Positions 56,068-64,000 of a stretch of DNA of 64,000 nucleotides are shown one piece after another. The notes beneath the pieces are model-generated. The model ran no database searches. It was not told the DNA's origin and saw nothing but the letters and a program-made list of their open reading frames with translations. Origin of the DNA: Glycocaulis sp050485565 (GTDB lineage Bacteria; Pseudomonadota; Alphaproteobacteria; Caulobacterales; Maricaulaceae); contig NZ_JBJHBQ010000007.1 in NCBI RefSeq assembly GCF_050485565.1, positions 62,001 through 126,000 of the forward strand, given 5' to 3'. The position numbers and the translations under genes are program-made. Numbering within the stretch: the stretch's first letter is position 1; each line of letters begins with the position of its first letter.

Positions 56068-57842
56068 GGTTTGCGCTCCTGACGCTGGGTTTCTGCGTCC
56101 GACATCTGGGTAGGAGAAGGGTCAGGCTCAACCGCTGTGACTGATTCCAGTTCCGCGCCGGGAAAGAGCGTCATCGCGCGGACAATGGCCGGATCACGCA
56201 AAGCCTGCTCACGAAGCGCCTCGCCCTCGCGGCGGCGGCGCTCGCGCAGGGTCTCTCCGCCCGGTGCCCGGCCCTGACTATCCACCAGCCAGCGCGCGCC
56301 GGTCTGGGCATGCAGGAAACCGGCAAGGCGGCTGGCCAGATCGTCCGGCGCGCCCTTTGCCGCTTCAAACACCAGCTTGCCCTGCCCGATGGACACAAGG
56401 CGCACATAGCGCTCCACCTGATCGCGCAGCAGTACTTCACGCTCGCGGTCCAGCAGCGCCAGCACATCCTCAAGGCTCGACGGATCAGAACTGATGGCAG
56501 GCTCCGGCTCTGCAGGGCCATCTGGAATGCCAGCCTGCGCGGAGGGCGCATCACTGTCTGCGCCAGCTTGCGCTGTCTGGGCAGGCAGGGGTGCGCCCGC
56601 CTCCAGCGCCGCGATCAGCCGGGCGGCATCCTCCGGCCCCGGCAGGCTGGCCGCCGCCATCAGCCGGATGACGCTCATCTCGACCGCCGCCATCGGATCG
56701 GGCGCAGAACGCACATCATCAAGTCCGGACAGCGCCGTCTTCCAGAGCCGGGTCAGGCTCGCAAGCGAATGCGTATCAGCCAGCTCGCGCAGGCGCGCCG
56801 CGGTTTCCGGCGCTTCGGCGAGGTCTGCCTTGCCGCCGGTCGCCTTCACCCGGCTCATGGCATGCAGATAGTCCAGCAGATCCCGCATCAGCACTTGCGG
56901 ATCAGCGCCTGCCGCATACTGGCTTTCCAGCTCAGCCAGCGCCGCTTCGCCCTTGCCCGTCAGGGCCGCATCGAGAAGGTCGAGCACACGCGAGCGGTCT
57001 ACCAGGCCCAGCATTTCACGCACTTGCGAGGCCGGGACCGGGCCGGTTTCACTGCCCTGAACTATCGCCTGATCGAGCAGGGAGAGCGCATCGCGCACCG
57101 AGCCTTCGGCGGCACGGGCAATCGCTTCAAGGCCGTCGGTTTCGACCGCAGCGCCTTCCTGATCACAGATGCGCGCCAGATGAGCGCTCAGCGCATCGCG
57201 CGGCACGCGGCGCAGATCAAAGCGCTGGCAGCGGCTAAGAACCGTTACCGGCACTTTGCGTATCTCGGTCGTCGCGAAGATGAATTTCACATGCGGGGGC
57301 GGCTCTTCGAGCGTTTTCAGCAATGCGTTGAACGCATTGTTTGAGAGCATATGCACTTCGTCGATAATGTAGACCTTGTAAGGAGCTGACACCGGCGCAT
57401 AGCGCACACCATCCAGGATTTCGCGGATATCGCCGACGCCGGTGCGCGATGCCGCATCCATCTCAAGCACGTCGACATGGGCCGAGCGGGCAATGGCGTC
57501 GCAGTGACGGCCCGGCGGATCAATATCCACGCTGGGGCCGGAGCGCTCGTCCGATTCGTAGTTCAGCGCGCGGGCGATAAGGCGCGCCGTCGTCGTCTTA
57601 CCCACCCCGCGCACACCGGTGAGCATATAGGCTTGCGCGATACGGCCCGACTGGAAGGCATGGGACAGCGTACGCACCATGGCGTCCTGCCCGATCAGAT
57701 CGGAAAAGCGCTGCGGGCGGTATTTGCGGGCAAGAACCTGATAGGCGGCGCTGGCAGGCGGCGGCTCGAAGCCCGGCAGCGCCGGCCCCGGCTCATCTTC
57801 ACCCAGCGCAAGCGCGCCGCTGTCTGGATCCTGGTCATCCAT
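56064..57842 (-). CDS. dnaX: DNA polymerase III subunits gamma/tau
   Basis: The 592-residue protein has the AAA+ clamp-loader core: YQVLARKYRPQRFSDLIGQDAMVRTL, Walker A GVRGVGKTTTARLIARAL, VLEMDAASRTGVGDIREI, the Walker B-like YIIDEVHMLSNNAFNALLKTLEEPP and the sensor region HVKFIFATTEIRKVPVTVLSRCQRF. A C-terminal tau-like region follows. The cysteine zinc module is reduced compared with E. coli. ATG 57842 begins an acidic leader before the core. The SRP RNA gene lies just upstream. Confidence 0.96.
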   Translation of the reverse strand: MDDQDPDSGALALGEDEPGPALPGFEPPPASAAYQVLARKYRPQRFSDLIGQDAMVRTLSHAFQSGRIAQAYMLTGVRGVGKTTTARLIARALNYESDERSGPSVDIDPPGRHCDAIARSAHVDVLEMDAASRTGVGDIREILDGVRYAPVSAPYKVYIIDEVHMLSNNAFNALLKTLEEPPPHVKFIFATTEIRKVPVTVLSRCQRFDLRRVPRDALSAHLARICDQEGAAVETDGLEAIARAAEGSVRDALSLLDQAIVQGSETGPVPASQVREMLGLVDRSRVLDLLDAALTGKGEAALAELESQYAAGADPQVLMRDLLDYLHAMSRVKATGGKADLAEAPETAARLRELADTHSLASLTRLWKTALSGLDDVRSAPDPMAAVEMSVIRLMAAASLPGPEDAARLIAALEAGAPLPAQTAQAGADSDAPSAQAGIPDGPAEPEPAISSDPSSLEDVLALLDREREVLLRDQVERYVRLVSIGQGKLVFEAAKGAPDDLASRLAGFLHAQTGARWLVDSQGRAPGGETLRERRRREGEALREQALRDPAIVRAMTLFPGAELESVTAVEPDPSPTQMSDAETQRQERKP

Positions 57843-57926
57843 GGACGGGCAAGGCCCCTTCTTGCGGCGGGCTGGCCAGCACGCCCGCATGGCGCGCCCG
57901 GGCCTTTCAGGCGAAAGCAGTTGGAA

Positions 57927-58020
57927 GGCGGCGGAAGACCGGACGGCGACCCGAGCCGAAACTCGTTACGGCTGCTTCCTTCCGGACCTGACCGGGTTGG
58001 CGAGGGGCTCGTCCGCCGCC
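57927..58020 (-). ncRNA. ffs: Signal recognition particle RNA (small bacterial type)
   Basis: The minus strand carries the universally conserved SRP domain IV core GGTCAGGTCCGGAAGGAAGC (about 57991-57972). Ends at 58020-58012 (GGCGGCGGA) and 57935-57927 (TCCGCCGCC) pair to close a hairpin of about 94 nt. This is the 4.5S-type RNA that binds Ffh. Its position beside dnaX is common in proteobacteria. Confidence 0.93.
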
Positions 58021-58073
58021 GGCCTTCCTGCTGCCTAGTATCCAGATCACGGTGGCATTTCGCAAGCGCGGTG

Positions 58074-58304
58074 TCAGTCGCCCGCTGCCTCGCGCAGGAA
58101 GGCGGCGTGCTGGCACAAAACTCCGACCAGGCGTTCATCGCCATTGGCCGCAACCAACTGGTTCAGCCAGTCCTCCACTATGACGGACTGCGTCGCCAGC
58201 CAGTCGCGCACACGCGGTTCCAGAGCGCCGCCCGGCGCGCTCTCACGCTGGCCGGCCACACGCAGGCGGTCATGGCTGATGATCTCCCAAACGGCACGTT
58301 TCAT
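58074..58304 (-). CDS. Small hypothetical protein
   Basis: A 76-residue protein starting MKRAVWEIISHDRLRVAGQRE, with two amphipathic helices (RVRDWLATQSVIVEDWLNQLVAANGDERLVGVLCQHAAFLREA). No family is recognised. The frame lies upstream of the SRP RNA on the same strand, and the start at 58304 is the first plausible one; no strong ribosome-binding site was seen, so reality of the gene is only moderately supported. Confidence 0.5.
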   Translation of the reverse strand: MKRAVWEIISHDRLRVAGQRESAPGGALEPRVRDWLATQSVIVEDWLNQLVAANGDERLVGVLCQHAAFLREAAGD

Positions 58305-58373
58305 GGCGCGACTCTCTCCATGGCTTTTGCCAAACTTGCGAGTCATTCTCATTCGCGTCAATCACCAGGCATG

Positions 58374-58411
58374 AAAAAGCCCCCGCGGCCAAATGACCGC
58401 GAGGGCTCTTT
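58374..58411 (-). terminator. Terminator of the outer-membrane beta-barrel gene
   Basis: On the minus strand a GC-rich stem (AGCCCTCGCGG with CCGCGGGGGCT, one mismatch) and an 8-nt loop are followed by five T residues. Confidence 0.85.
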
Positions 58412-58446
58412 TACCCGCCGGAGCGGGAGAGATTCACAGCGTCAGA

Positions 58447-58965
58447 CTAGAAGCGGCGAACGAAGGAGATGCCGTACGCATCAGCCGTACCATTGCCGCT
58501 CACGAAGTCATAGCGGGTGTAGTCAACGCGGATCGCGTTCGGGCCAGCAAAAGCCCATTCCGCACCGGCACCGAAGGCCCAGCCATCAACATCGCCGCTG
58601 AAGGACGTGCCGGCGGCCGAAGCGCTGCCGTCGAAGTAGGTGTAACCGCCACGGGCAAACACCGAGAACTGCTCGTTCAGGGGCAGACGGGCAACGCCGT
58701 AAAGGCCGACACCATAGTCGATCTCGGAGGTCACGGTGGTCGCGCCAATCGTCGTGGACTCGTCGCCCAGACCGATCAGCAGGTCACCTTCCACAGAGAA
58801 GATCGAGGTGATGTCGTAGCTGCCACGCAGGGTCAGCGTGTCATAGGTAGCGCCAGAGGTGTCGATGGCCTGATAGCCGGCACCCAGGCGGAACGGGCCT
58901 TCCTGAGCGGAAGCAGCGCCAGCGAGAACAGCAATAGCGGAAGCGGCAATAAGGAGAGATTTCAT
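58447..58965 (-). CDS. Outer-membrane beta-barrel (OmpA/OmpW-like porin family) protein
   Basis: The 172-residue protein has a Sec signal peptide (MKSLLIAASAIAVLAGAASA) and alternating beta strands (FRLGAGYQAIDTS, YDTLTLRGSYDIT, FSVEGDLLIGLGD, DYGVGLYGVARLPLN, FSVFARGGYTYFDGS, DGWAFGAGAEWAFAG, NAIRVDYTRYDF), with the C-terminal signature ending in F (YGISFVRRF) recognised by the BAM complex. An eight-stranded barrel is expected. The gene is monocistronic and has a terminator. Confidence 0.9.
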   Translation of the reverse strand: MKSLLIAASAIAVLAGAASAQEGPFRLGAGYQAIDTSGATYDTLTLRGSYDITSIFSVEGDLLIGLGDESTTIGATTVTSEIDYGVGLYGVARLPLNEQFSVFARGGYTYFDGSASAAGTSFSGDVDGWAFGAGAEWAFAGPNAIRVDYTRYDFVSGNGTADAYGISFVRRF

Positions 58966-59265
58966 TTCTTTCGACCTTTCGTCTTTTTTGGGACCCCCGG
59001 GCCCCGTGCGTCGAGAGATGGGGCCGTCCCTTCCCGCCGCGCAAGATGCCGTCAGCCGTTAATGCCGCAGTGCAATACACCGCTGTGACTTTCCGGACAC
59101 GGACTAAGGCACAAACAAGGCAACTTGGGCAAAAAAGCCGCAATTCCATACGTTTATCCATGTTCTGGTAATCTGACCGTAATGTTCGCAAGTGCGAAAG
59201 CGCACCCCTCTTGCCACGCCCGCCGCATCAGGGCGCAATACGCGGCCACGAAGGGGCCATCGCTC

Positions 59266-60132
59266 ATGCATCTGACCTTTACCCGAACGCCGCTGAACCA
59301 TGCCGGGCCGCAGCGGACCGATCCGGCTTTTATCGACGCCTGTCTGCGCCATCCCATGGCCAGAACGGTCCTGCTCACGGGCGGCGATGTCGCGCTGTCA
59401 CCGGAGGGAGAGCCACAGATACTGCATCCGGCGCAGGCCGCGGACCTGCCGCTGGACGCCGCCGGTCTCGTATTTCTGGGGCTGGAGGGGGACATGCCGT
59501 GGTTTGCTGCGAGCATACAGGCAGGTGCGGTCCCTCCCGGTCTGGATTTCCGCCGGGCCACCATGATCGCCGAGCCGGATCTTGCCGCCATACTTGGCCG
59601 CGCGCGCGCCATCCTGACCTGGCACGCACGCAGGCATTACTGCTCCAATTGCGGCGCTGAAAACGCCTCGGCAGAAGGCGGCACAAAGCTGGTCTGCCCC
59701 TCCTGCGGCACGGAGCATTTCCCGCGTACAGACCCATCCGTCATCATGCTGCCCTTCAGCGGAGAGCGCTGCGTCATGGGCCGCCAGCCCGCCTGGCCGC
59801 CCGGCGTGTTTGCCACGCTCGCCGGCTTCATGGAGCCGGGCGAGACGATCGAGGAGGCGTGCGCGCGGGAGGTGGCAGAGGAGACCGGGCTGAAAGTGAT
59901 CTCGTCGCGATATATCGCCAGCCAGCCCTGGCCCTTCCCGTCCACGCTGATGATCGGCCTGCTGGCGGAGATCGAACCGGGCGAGCCCGTGGCGGCAGAC
60001 GATGTGGAGGAGGCCCGCTGGTTCACACGCGAGGAAGTGCGCGAGCTTTATGAAGGGCCGATGATGCGCTGGGGGCCGCCCCACTACTCCGTGTCCCGCC
60101 TGCTGGTCGAAACCTGGCTGAAGGGAGGCTAG
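59266..60132 (+). CDS. nudC: NAD+ diphosphatase (NADH pyrophosphatase), NudC type
   Basis: The 288-residue protein has the NudC zinc finger (CSNCGAENASAEGG...CPSCG), the Nudix box GFMEPGETIEEACAREVAEETGL and the NudC-specific SQPWPFPSTLM motif. It cleaves NAD(H) and can remove NAD caps from RNA. ATG 59266 was chosen over an earlier in-frame ATG at 59125 because the conserved region begins there. A 300-bp gap to the porin gene upstream shows no other gene. Confidence 0.93.
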   Translation: MHLTFTRTPLNHAGPQRTDPAFIDACLRHPMARTVLLTGGDVALSPEGEPQILHPAQAADLPLDAAGLVFLGLEGDMPWFAASIQAGAVPPGLDFRRATMIAEPDLAAILGRARAILTWHARRHYCSNCGAENASAEGGTKLVCPSCGTEHFPRTDPSVIMLPFSGERCVMGRQPAWPPGVFATLAGFMEPGETIEEACAREVAEETGLKVISSRYIASQPWPFPSTLMIGLLAEIEPGEPVAADDVEEARWFTREEVRELYEGPMMRWGPPHYSVSRLLVETWLKGG

Positions 60133-60313
60133 GGGCATACTCAACCTGCCGCGACGACCTGCCCCATGGGCATGCCGGACCTGTCCTGTTAGGGATTTTG
60201 ATGAGCCTGCCTGCTATTTGCAGGCCGCGTAATCGCTCCAAGCGGTTGCACAGGGCGTCGGAGCATGCCAAACACCGGCGCAATTACAGTCATGTCTGGG
60301 CGAGAGGACGTCG

Positions 60314-61051
60314 ATGGGCGATCTGTTCTGGAACAAGGTAGCGGGCGCGGTTCTGGCCATCCTGCTTATCGTCATGGGTTTGCGCGAGATTGGCGACATC
60401 GCCTTTGATGCACGCGCGCCTGAAACACTGGGCTTCCCGGTGGACCCGGCTTTGCTTGAAGGGCCTGCTGGCGCTGCCGAGGAAGAAGCCGGGCCGGTTG
60501 ATTTCGGCGCTCTGCTGGCTACCGCCAGTGTGGATACCGGCGAGCGCGTCGCGCGCCGCTGCGTCGCCTGCCACACGTTTGAACAAGGCGGTGCCAGCGG
60601 TACCGGCCCGAACATGTGGGGCGTTCTTGGCCGCACGGTCGCCAGCGTGCCCGGCTTCAACTACTCCAGCGCGATGCGTGAATACGGCGCTGACGGTACG
60701 CAATGGCTCTACCAGAACATGTATGACTATCTGGAGGCGCCGCGCCGCTATGTGCCTGGCACCTCGATGGCGTTCGCCGGCCTGCGCAGCCAGGAAGACC
60801 GCATCAATCTGATCGCCTACATGCACGCCATGGGCAGCTCCGGGCTTCCCTTCCCAGAGCCGCTTCCCGAAGAGCCGGCCATCGAGGAAGAGGGTGAGGG
60901 GCCGCAAGTGGCAGCTACCGAAACCCCGGACGCGCCTGCAACGGCCGCAGAATCTGTCGATGATATGGGCGAGCTGGCCCAGCCGGGTGCCGAGCTGCCT
61001 GATGAGGAGCTTGCCGAGGAACTCGAAGAGATTCTCGAAGACGGCGAGTAA
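60314..61051 (+). CDS. Membrane-anchored cytochrome c (CycM-like)
   Basis: The 245-residue protein has an N-terminal membrane anchor (VAGAVLAILLIVMGLREIG) and a class I cytochrome c domain: haem motif CVACH, GTGPNMWGVLGRTVASVPGFNYSSAM and the axial Met in VPGTSMAFAG. The C-terminus (about 180-245) is a very acidic, Pro/Glu-rich tail. The layout resembles CycM/cytochrome c552 of alphaproteobacteria, which passes electrons from complex III to aa3 oxidase. Confidence 0.9.
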   Translation: MGDLFWNKVAGAVLAILLIVMGLREIGDIAFDARAPETLGFPVDPALLEGPAGAAEEEAGPVDFGALLATASVDTGERVARRCVACHTFEQGGASGTGPNMWGVLGRTVASVPGFNYSSAMREYGADGTQWLYQNMYDYLEAPRRYVPGTSMAFAGLRSQEDRINLIAYMHAMGSSGLPFPEPLPEEPAIEEEGEGPQVAATETPDAPATAAESVDDMGELAQPGAELPDEELAEELEEILEDGE

Positions 61052-61073
61052 GTCACAGATACTGCAGACATGG

Positions 61074-61103
61074 AAAAGGGCGCTTCGATCGAAGCGCCCT
61101 TTT
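61074..61103. terminator. Bidirectional terminator
   Basis: A perfect 30-bp palindrome (two 15-bp arms, AAAAGGGCGCTTCGA and its complement) between the cytochrome c gene and the convergent NlpC/P60 gene, with T-runs in both directions. Confidence 0.92.
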
Positions 61104-61125
61104 TGTTTGCGGGGCCTGTAACGGC

Positions 61126-61908
61126 CTAGCTTCTGGCGTTGGGAGCGCGGAAAATGCCGCTCATCGGCGCGTGATGACGCGCAATCCGGGCCGCAGCGAG
61201 ATTAAGCGGTTCAAGCGCGGTTGCCATGTGGAAAGCATTGGCATGCAGCAGGTGCACCGCATCGGTCATTATGCCGACATGGCCCGGCCAGAAGACCAGA
61301 TCACCCCTCTGGAGCCCGGCGAGCGAATCGGTGGCCGGTACGGCGCTCCAGCGCGCCCGCGCCCAGCTTTCCTGATCGCCGCTATCGCGCGGAATACGGA
61401 TGCCTGCCGCTTCCATGCTCACCTGCACCAGACCGGAGCAGTCCAGCCCCAGGCTTTCCTTGCCACCCCACAGATAGGGCGAATGCAAAAAGCGCTCGGC
61501 CACGGCCACCCAGTCCGGCTCGCTGGCATCAAGCGCTGTAAGATGCCCGGTGAAAATCCAGCCCTGCCGCTGGCTCTCGGTGAACTTGCCCTCGCGCCGG
61601 CCCGCCGCAATCTTGGCGTTGAGTGATACCAGAAAGCGCGGTGGGGATTTGAGGTCCGGCTCTGAGAACACATAGGTGCGCACCGCGCTCACCCGATGGG
61701 TCGGGATCAGCACCGGCGCAGCGAGCGCCGCCATGTCGACATAGCCCTCATACCCGTCATGGCGCGACACGCCTCTGGCCCAGCCATTCGTTTCCTGCTC
61801 GACGCTGAACACCTCGCCGGCCAGAAGCTGGCTGTCCATCATCGCGTCGTCGCGCGGTTCGCGGCGAATGGCGGTAACGCCTGCCGTCACCTGAAAATCT
61901 TCAGCCAT
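61126..61908 (-). CDS. NlpC/P60 family peptidoglycan hydrolase
   Basis: The 260-residue protein has an N-terminal SH3-like region (about 1-110) and a C40 cysteine peptidase domain: catalytic Cys in GLDCSGLVQVSMEAAG, His in PGHVGIMTD and LLHANAFHM. It lacks a clear signal peptide. Such enzymes cleave the gamma-D-Glu-meso-DAP bond, and the related YkfC group recycles murein peptides in the cytoplasm. The start overlaps the aminopeptidase gene by 8 bp, so the two are co-transcribed and may both process peptides. Confidence 0.92.
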   Translation of the reverse strand: MAEDFQVTAGVTAIRREPRDDAMMDSQLLAGEVFSVEQETNGWARGVSRHDGYEGYVDMAALAAPVLIPTHRVSAVRTYVFSEPDLKSPPRFLVSLNAKIAAGRREGKFTESQRQGWIFTGHLTALDASEPDWVAVAERFLHSPYLWGGKESLGLDCSGLVQVSMEAAGIRIPRDSGDQESWARARWSAVPATDSLAGLQRGDLVFWPGHVGIMTDAVHLLHANAFHMATALEPLNLAAARIARHHAPMSGIFRAPNARS

Positions 61909-63271
61909 GTTTCACCCCGTAGCGTGCCTTGAGAGCCTCGTAGAGCGCGCGTGCGGCCAGCATTTCGCCGCCCGCCGGGCGGCCCGGCCGCGCCTTCGGG
62001 TTCCAGCCATAAATATCGAGATGCACCCAGGCTTTCGTGTCGACAAACCGGCGCAGGAACAGGGCCGCGGTGATGGACCCTGCCATCGGACCGGACCCGG
62101 TATTGGAAAGATCGGATATTTCGCCCTCAATCTGGCTGTCATACCCGCTCCAGAGCGGCATGCGCCAGACCGGGTCGTCCACCTGACGGGCCGCTGCCTC
62201 AATGTCTGCAGCAAGCGCGTCATCATCGGTATAGACAGGCGCCAGTTCCGGGCCGAGCGCGATACGCGCCGCACCGGTCAGTGTGGCCATATCGATCACC
62301 AGCTCAGGCTTGTCCTCGCACGCCCGTGTCAGCGCATCGCCCAGCACCAGCCGCCCTTCAGCGTCGGTATTGCCGATCTCGACCGTCAGGCCCTTTCGTG
62401 ATGGCAGGATATCGCCCGGACGGAAGGCATTGCCGGAGATGGCGTTCTCGACGGCCGGCACCAGCACGTGAAGATAAACCGGCAGCCGGGCATCCATGAT
62501 CATGGCGGCAAGGCCGAGCACGTTGGCCGCGCCGCCCATATCCTTCTTCATCAGCAGCATATTGCTGCCACCCTTGATATTGAGGCCGCCTGAATCAAAA
62601 CACACGCCCTTGCCCACCAGCGCGATGCGCGGATGGGACGGATCCCCCCAGACCAGTTCGATCAGGCGCGGCGCATCTGTGGACGCCCGGCCGACCGCGT
62701 GGATCATCGGGTAGTTCTGCTTGAGCAGGTCATCGCCCACAATACTCGTCACGGTCGCGCCAAAGGGCTCGGCGATGGTACGGGCGGCATCTTCCAGATG
62801 GCTGGGCAGCATGTCGCCTGCCGGCGTGTTGATGAGATCGCGGCATACGGTGACACCCGCAATGATGCGCAAAGCCTCCGACTCATCAGCGCCAGCAGGC
62901 GGCTGGAAACGCGCCGGTTCGCGCGGCGCAGCGCGGTAACGCGTGAACTGATAGCTGCCAAGACCCAGCGCGGTCGCCAGCACGGTCGGGTCCCAGCTTC
63001 CCGGCATACCGCCTACGCGCCAGTTGCCCTCAGGCAGGCTCAGCGGCGCATTGCCCGCTTCAAACGGCGATAATGCCTCACCCACACCGTAGAGTGCATC
63101 GCCATCTCCCGGCAGGATGACCAGCTCTCCGGCCTTTCCGGAGAATCCGGAAGCACGGGCGTGACCGGCTGCCTCTTCCCCGACACCAGATAACACCGAA
63201 TCAAGATCAGCGCGTGCCGTCAGATGAACGGTGCGGGCGGTGTGGGCGGCGTCGGCGAATGCAAAACTCAT
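61901..63271 (-). CDS. Leucyl aminopeptidase family (M17) protein
   Basis: The 456-residue enzyme has the M17 catalytic core: IALVGKGVCFDSGGLNIKGG, MKKDMGGAANVLGLA and the signature NTDAEGRLVLGDAL, with the metal-binding Asp, Glu and Lys residues present. The N-terminal domain is shorter than that of PepA, as in PepB-like members. It hydrolyses N-terminal residues of peptides using two metal ions. ATG 63271 begins the conserved region. Confidence 0.93.
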   Translation of the reverse strand: MSFAFADAAHTARTVHLTARADLDSVLSGVGEEAAGHARASGFSGKAGELVILPGDGDALYGVGEALSPFEAGNAPLSLPEGNWRVGGMPGSWDPTVLATALGLGSYQFTRYRAAPREPARFQPPAGADESEALRIIAGVTVCRDLINTPAGDMLPSHLEDAARTIAEPFGATVTSIVGDDLLKQNYPMIHAVGRASTDAPRLIELVWGDPSHPRIALVGKGVCFDSGGLNIKGGSNMLLMKKDMGGAANVLGLAAMIMDARLPVYLHVLVPAVENAISGNAFRPGDILPSRKGLTVEIGNTDAEGRLVLGDALTRACEDKPELVIDMATLTGAARIALGPELAPVYTDDDALAADIEAAARQVDDPVWRMPLWSGYDSQIEGEISDLSNTGSGPMAGSITAALFLRRFVDTKAWVHLDIYGWNPKARPGRPAGGEMLAARALYEALKARYGVKHG

Positions 63272-63387
63272 CAAACTCTCCAGATAACTCTCGAATGCGC
63301 GCCGGAGGTGGAGAAGCGTTAACGGCTTCTTGACCGGCCCGGCAGATAGATAGGGACCATACACGTCCGCGTTAACAGGGTTAGATC

Positions 63388-64000
63388 ATGTCCATGCGTT
63401 TGTCCGCTGCAGCCTTCACCGCCGCCAGCGCGCTGGCGCTGGGCGCATGCGCCACGACGGCAGCGCCGCCAAGCCCGCAGGAAGCGGCCCTCGCGCTGCA
63501 GCTGGAATCGCGTTCGATCGTTCCGGCCACACGCGCCGAGCGCGAGTCCATCGCCAATCAGGACCTACTCACCCAGGCCGCCTTCTGGGCCGAAGCCTAC
63601 GAGATGAACCCGGCCGACCGCGAAGCGGCAACCGAGCTGGCGCGCGTTCTGCGCCTGCTAGGCAGCACCCCCAGAGCCATTGAGGTCGCCCGGCAGGCAC
63701 TCGCGCTCTTCCCCGACGATTCCGCACTGCTGGCAGCCTACGGGCTGGCGCTGGCCGCCGAAGGCCGCGGCCAGCAGGCCATCGAGCCGCTTACCCGCGC
63801 TGCGCAGGCCGACCCCGGCAATTGGCGTGTGATAAACGCTCTGGGCGTGTCGCTGGAGCAGGCAGGGCGCACTCCGGCAGCGCGTGCACGCTTTCAGGAA
63901 GCGATGAGGCTGGCGCCGGAAGAGCCCTCAATCCTGTCCAATCTGGCGCTGTCGCACGCCCTGGCCGGTGAGCCGGAACAGGCTGAGCCTCTCCTGCGCC
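63388..64000 (+). CDS. TPR-repeat lipoprotein, TadD-like (C-terminus beyond window)
   Basis: From ATG 63388 the frame stays open to the window end (204 codons). It starts MSMRLSAAAFTAASALALGACATT with a lipobox (LGAC). Tetratricopeptide repeats follow: AFWAEAYEMNPADREAATELARVLRLLGSTPRAIEVARQALALFPDDSALLAAYGLALAAEGRGQQAIEPLTRAAQADPGNWRVINALGVSLEQAGRTPAARARFQEA. The arrangement matches TadD, the lipoprotein of Flp/Tad pilus assembly, but no other tad gene is visible here. Confidence 0.85.
   Translation, partial: MSMRLSAAAFTAASALALGACATTAAPPSPQEAALALQLESRSIVPATRAERESIANQDLLTQAAFWAEAYEMNPADREAATELARVLRLLGSTPRAIEVARQALALFPDDSALLAAYGLALAAEGRGQQAIEPLTRAAQADPGNWRVINALGVSLEQAGRTPAARARFQEAMRLAPEEPSILSNLALSHALAGEPEQAEPLLR

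Noticed and set aside
56310..57344. Open frame of 344 codons opposite dnaX
   Set aside because: Antisense to the AAA+ domain of dnaX and without recognisable motifs.
60330..60352. GGAAC...GGTT near the start of the cytochrome c gene
   Set aside because: The spacer is only 14 bp and the site lies inside the coding region.
1..64000. CRISPR arrays, insertion sequences, tRNA and rRNA genes
   Set aside because: I looked for regularly spaced repeats, transposase motifs and structural RNA signatures and saw none apart from the SRP RNA.

Overview
The window is high-GC DNA from an alphaproteobacterium. A Maricaulales/Caulobacterales-type genome fits best: it has a PhyR-NepR-EcfG general stress response (GSR), a short SRP RNA next to dnaX, a CycM-like membrane cytochrome c and a TadD-like TPR lipoprotein. 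The genus is an inference from gene style. No tRNA or rRNA gene was recognised.

Left flank (1-3233): the N-terminal part of an AsmA-family protein, slyX, an orphan ribbon-helix-helix antitoxin and a flavin reductase. Right flank (36391-64000): ordinary chromosome, with guaA, an ArsR/AHSA1 pair, rsmB, ada, guaB, def, rmuC, recR, ebfC, dnaX, ffs, nudC, a cytochrome c, an NlpC/P60 hydrolase, an M17 aminopeptidase and a TPR lipoprotein. A fic gene sits inside the normally contiguous dnaX-ebfC-recR cluster.

Middle (3234-36405): a genomic island of about 33 kb integrated at the 3' end of guaA. A perfect 15-bp repeat covering the last five guaA codons (IEWE plus stop) recurs at 3234-3248. Next to guaA are a decayed P4-type integrase start, clustered ATACCGTCA repeats that may be integrase arm sites, and an ArdC-like antirestriction gene fused by deletion to the integrase remnant. 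At the far end is an AbiE type IV toxin-antitoxin pair.

The cargo is a nearly self-contained general stress response. Positions 28783-30363 encode the sigma factor EcfG, its anti-sigma factor NepR and the anti-anti-sigma regulator PhyR. Reading both strands I found 23 sites matching the EcfG promoter GGAAC-N16/17-NGTT, placed in front of most transcription units from 6.2 to 34.6 kb. They precede Ku/LigD end-joining repair, trehalose synthesis (otsA), a mechanosensitive channel, PRC-barrel, CBS, DUF892, DUF4142, DUF3008, DUF2934, DUF2243 and MgtC proteins, two SDR oxidoreductases, a zinc alcohol dehydrogenase, a cysteine-rich copper-binding protein and a cytochrome P450 operon. I saw no good match in the flanks. 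The region therefore looks like a transferable stress regulon travelling with its own regulators; this is the main finding.
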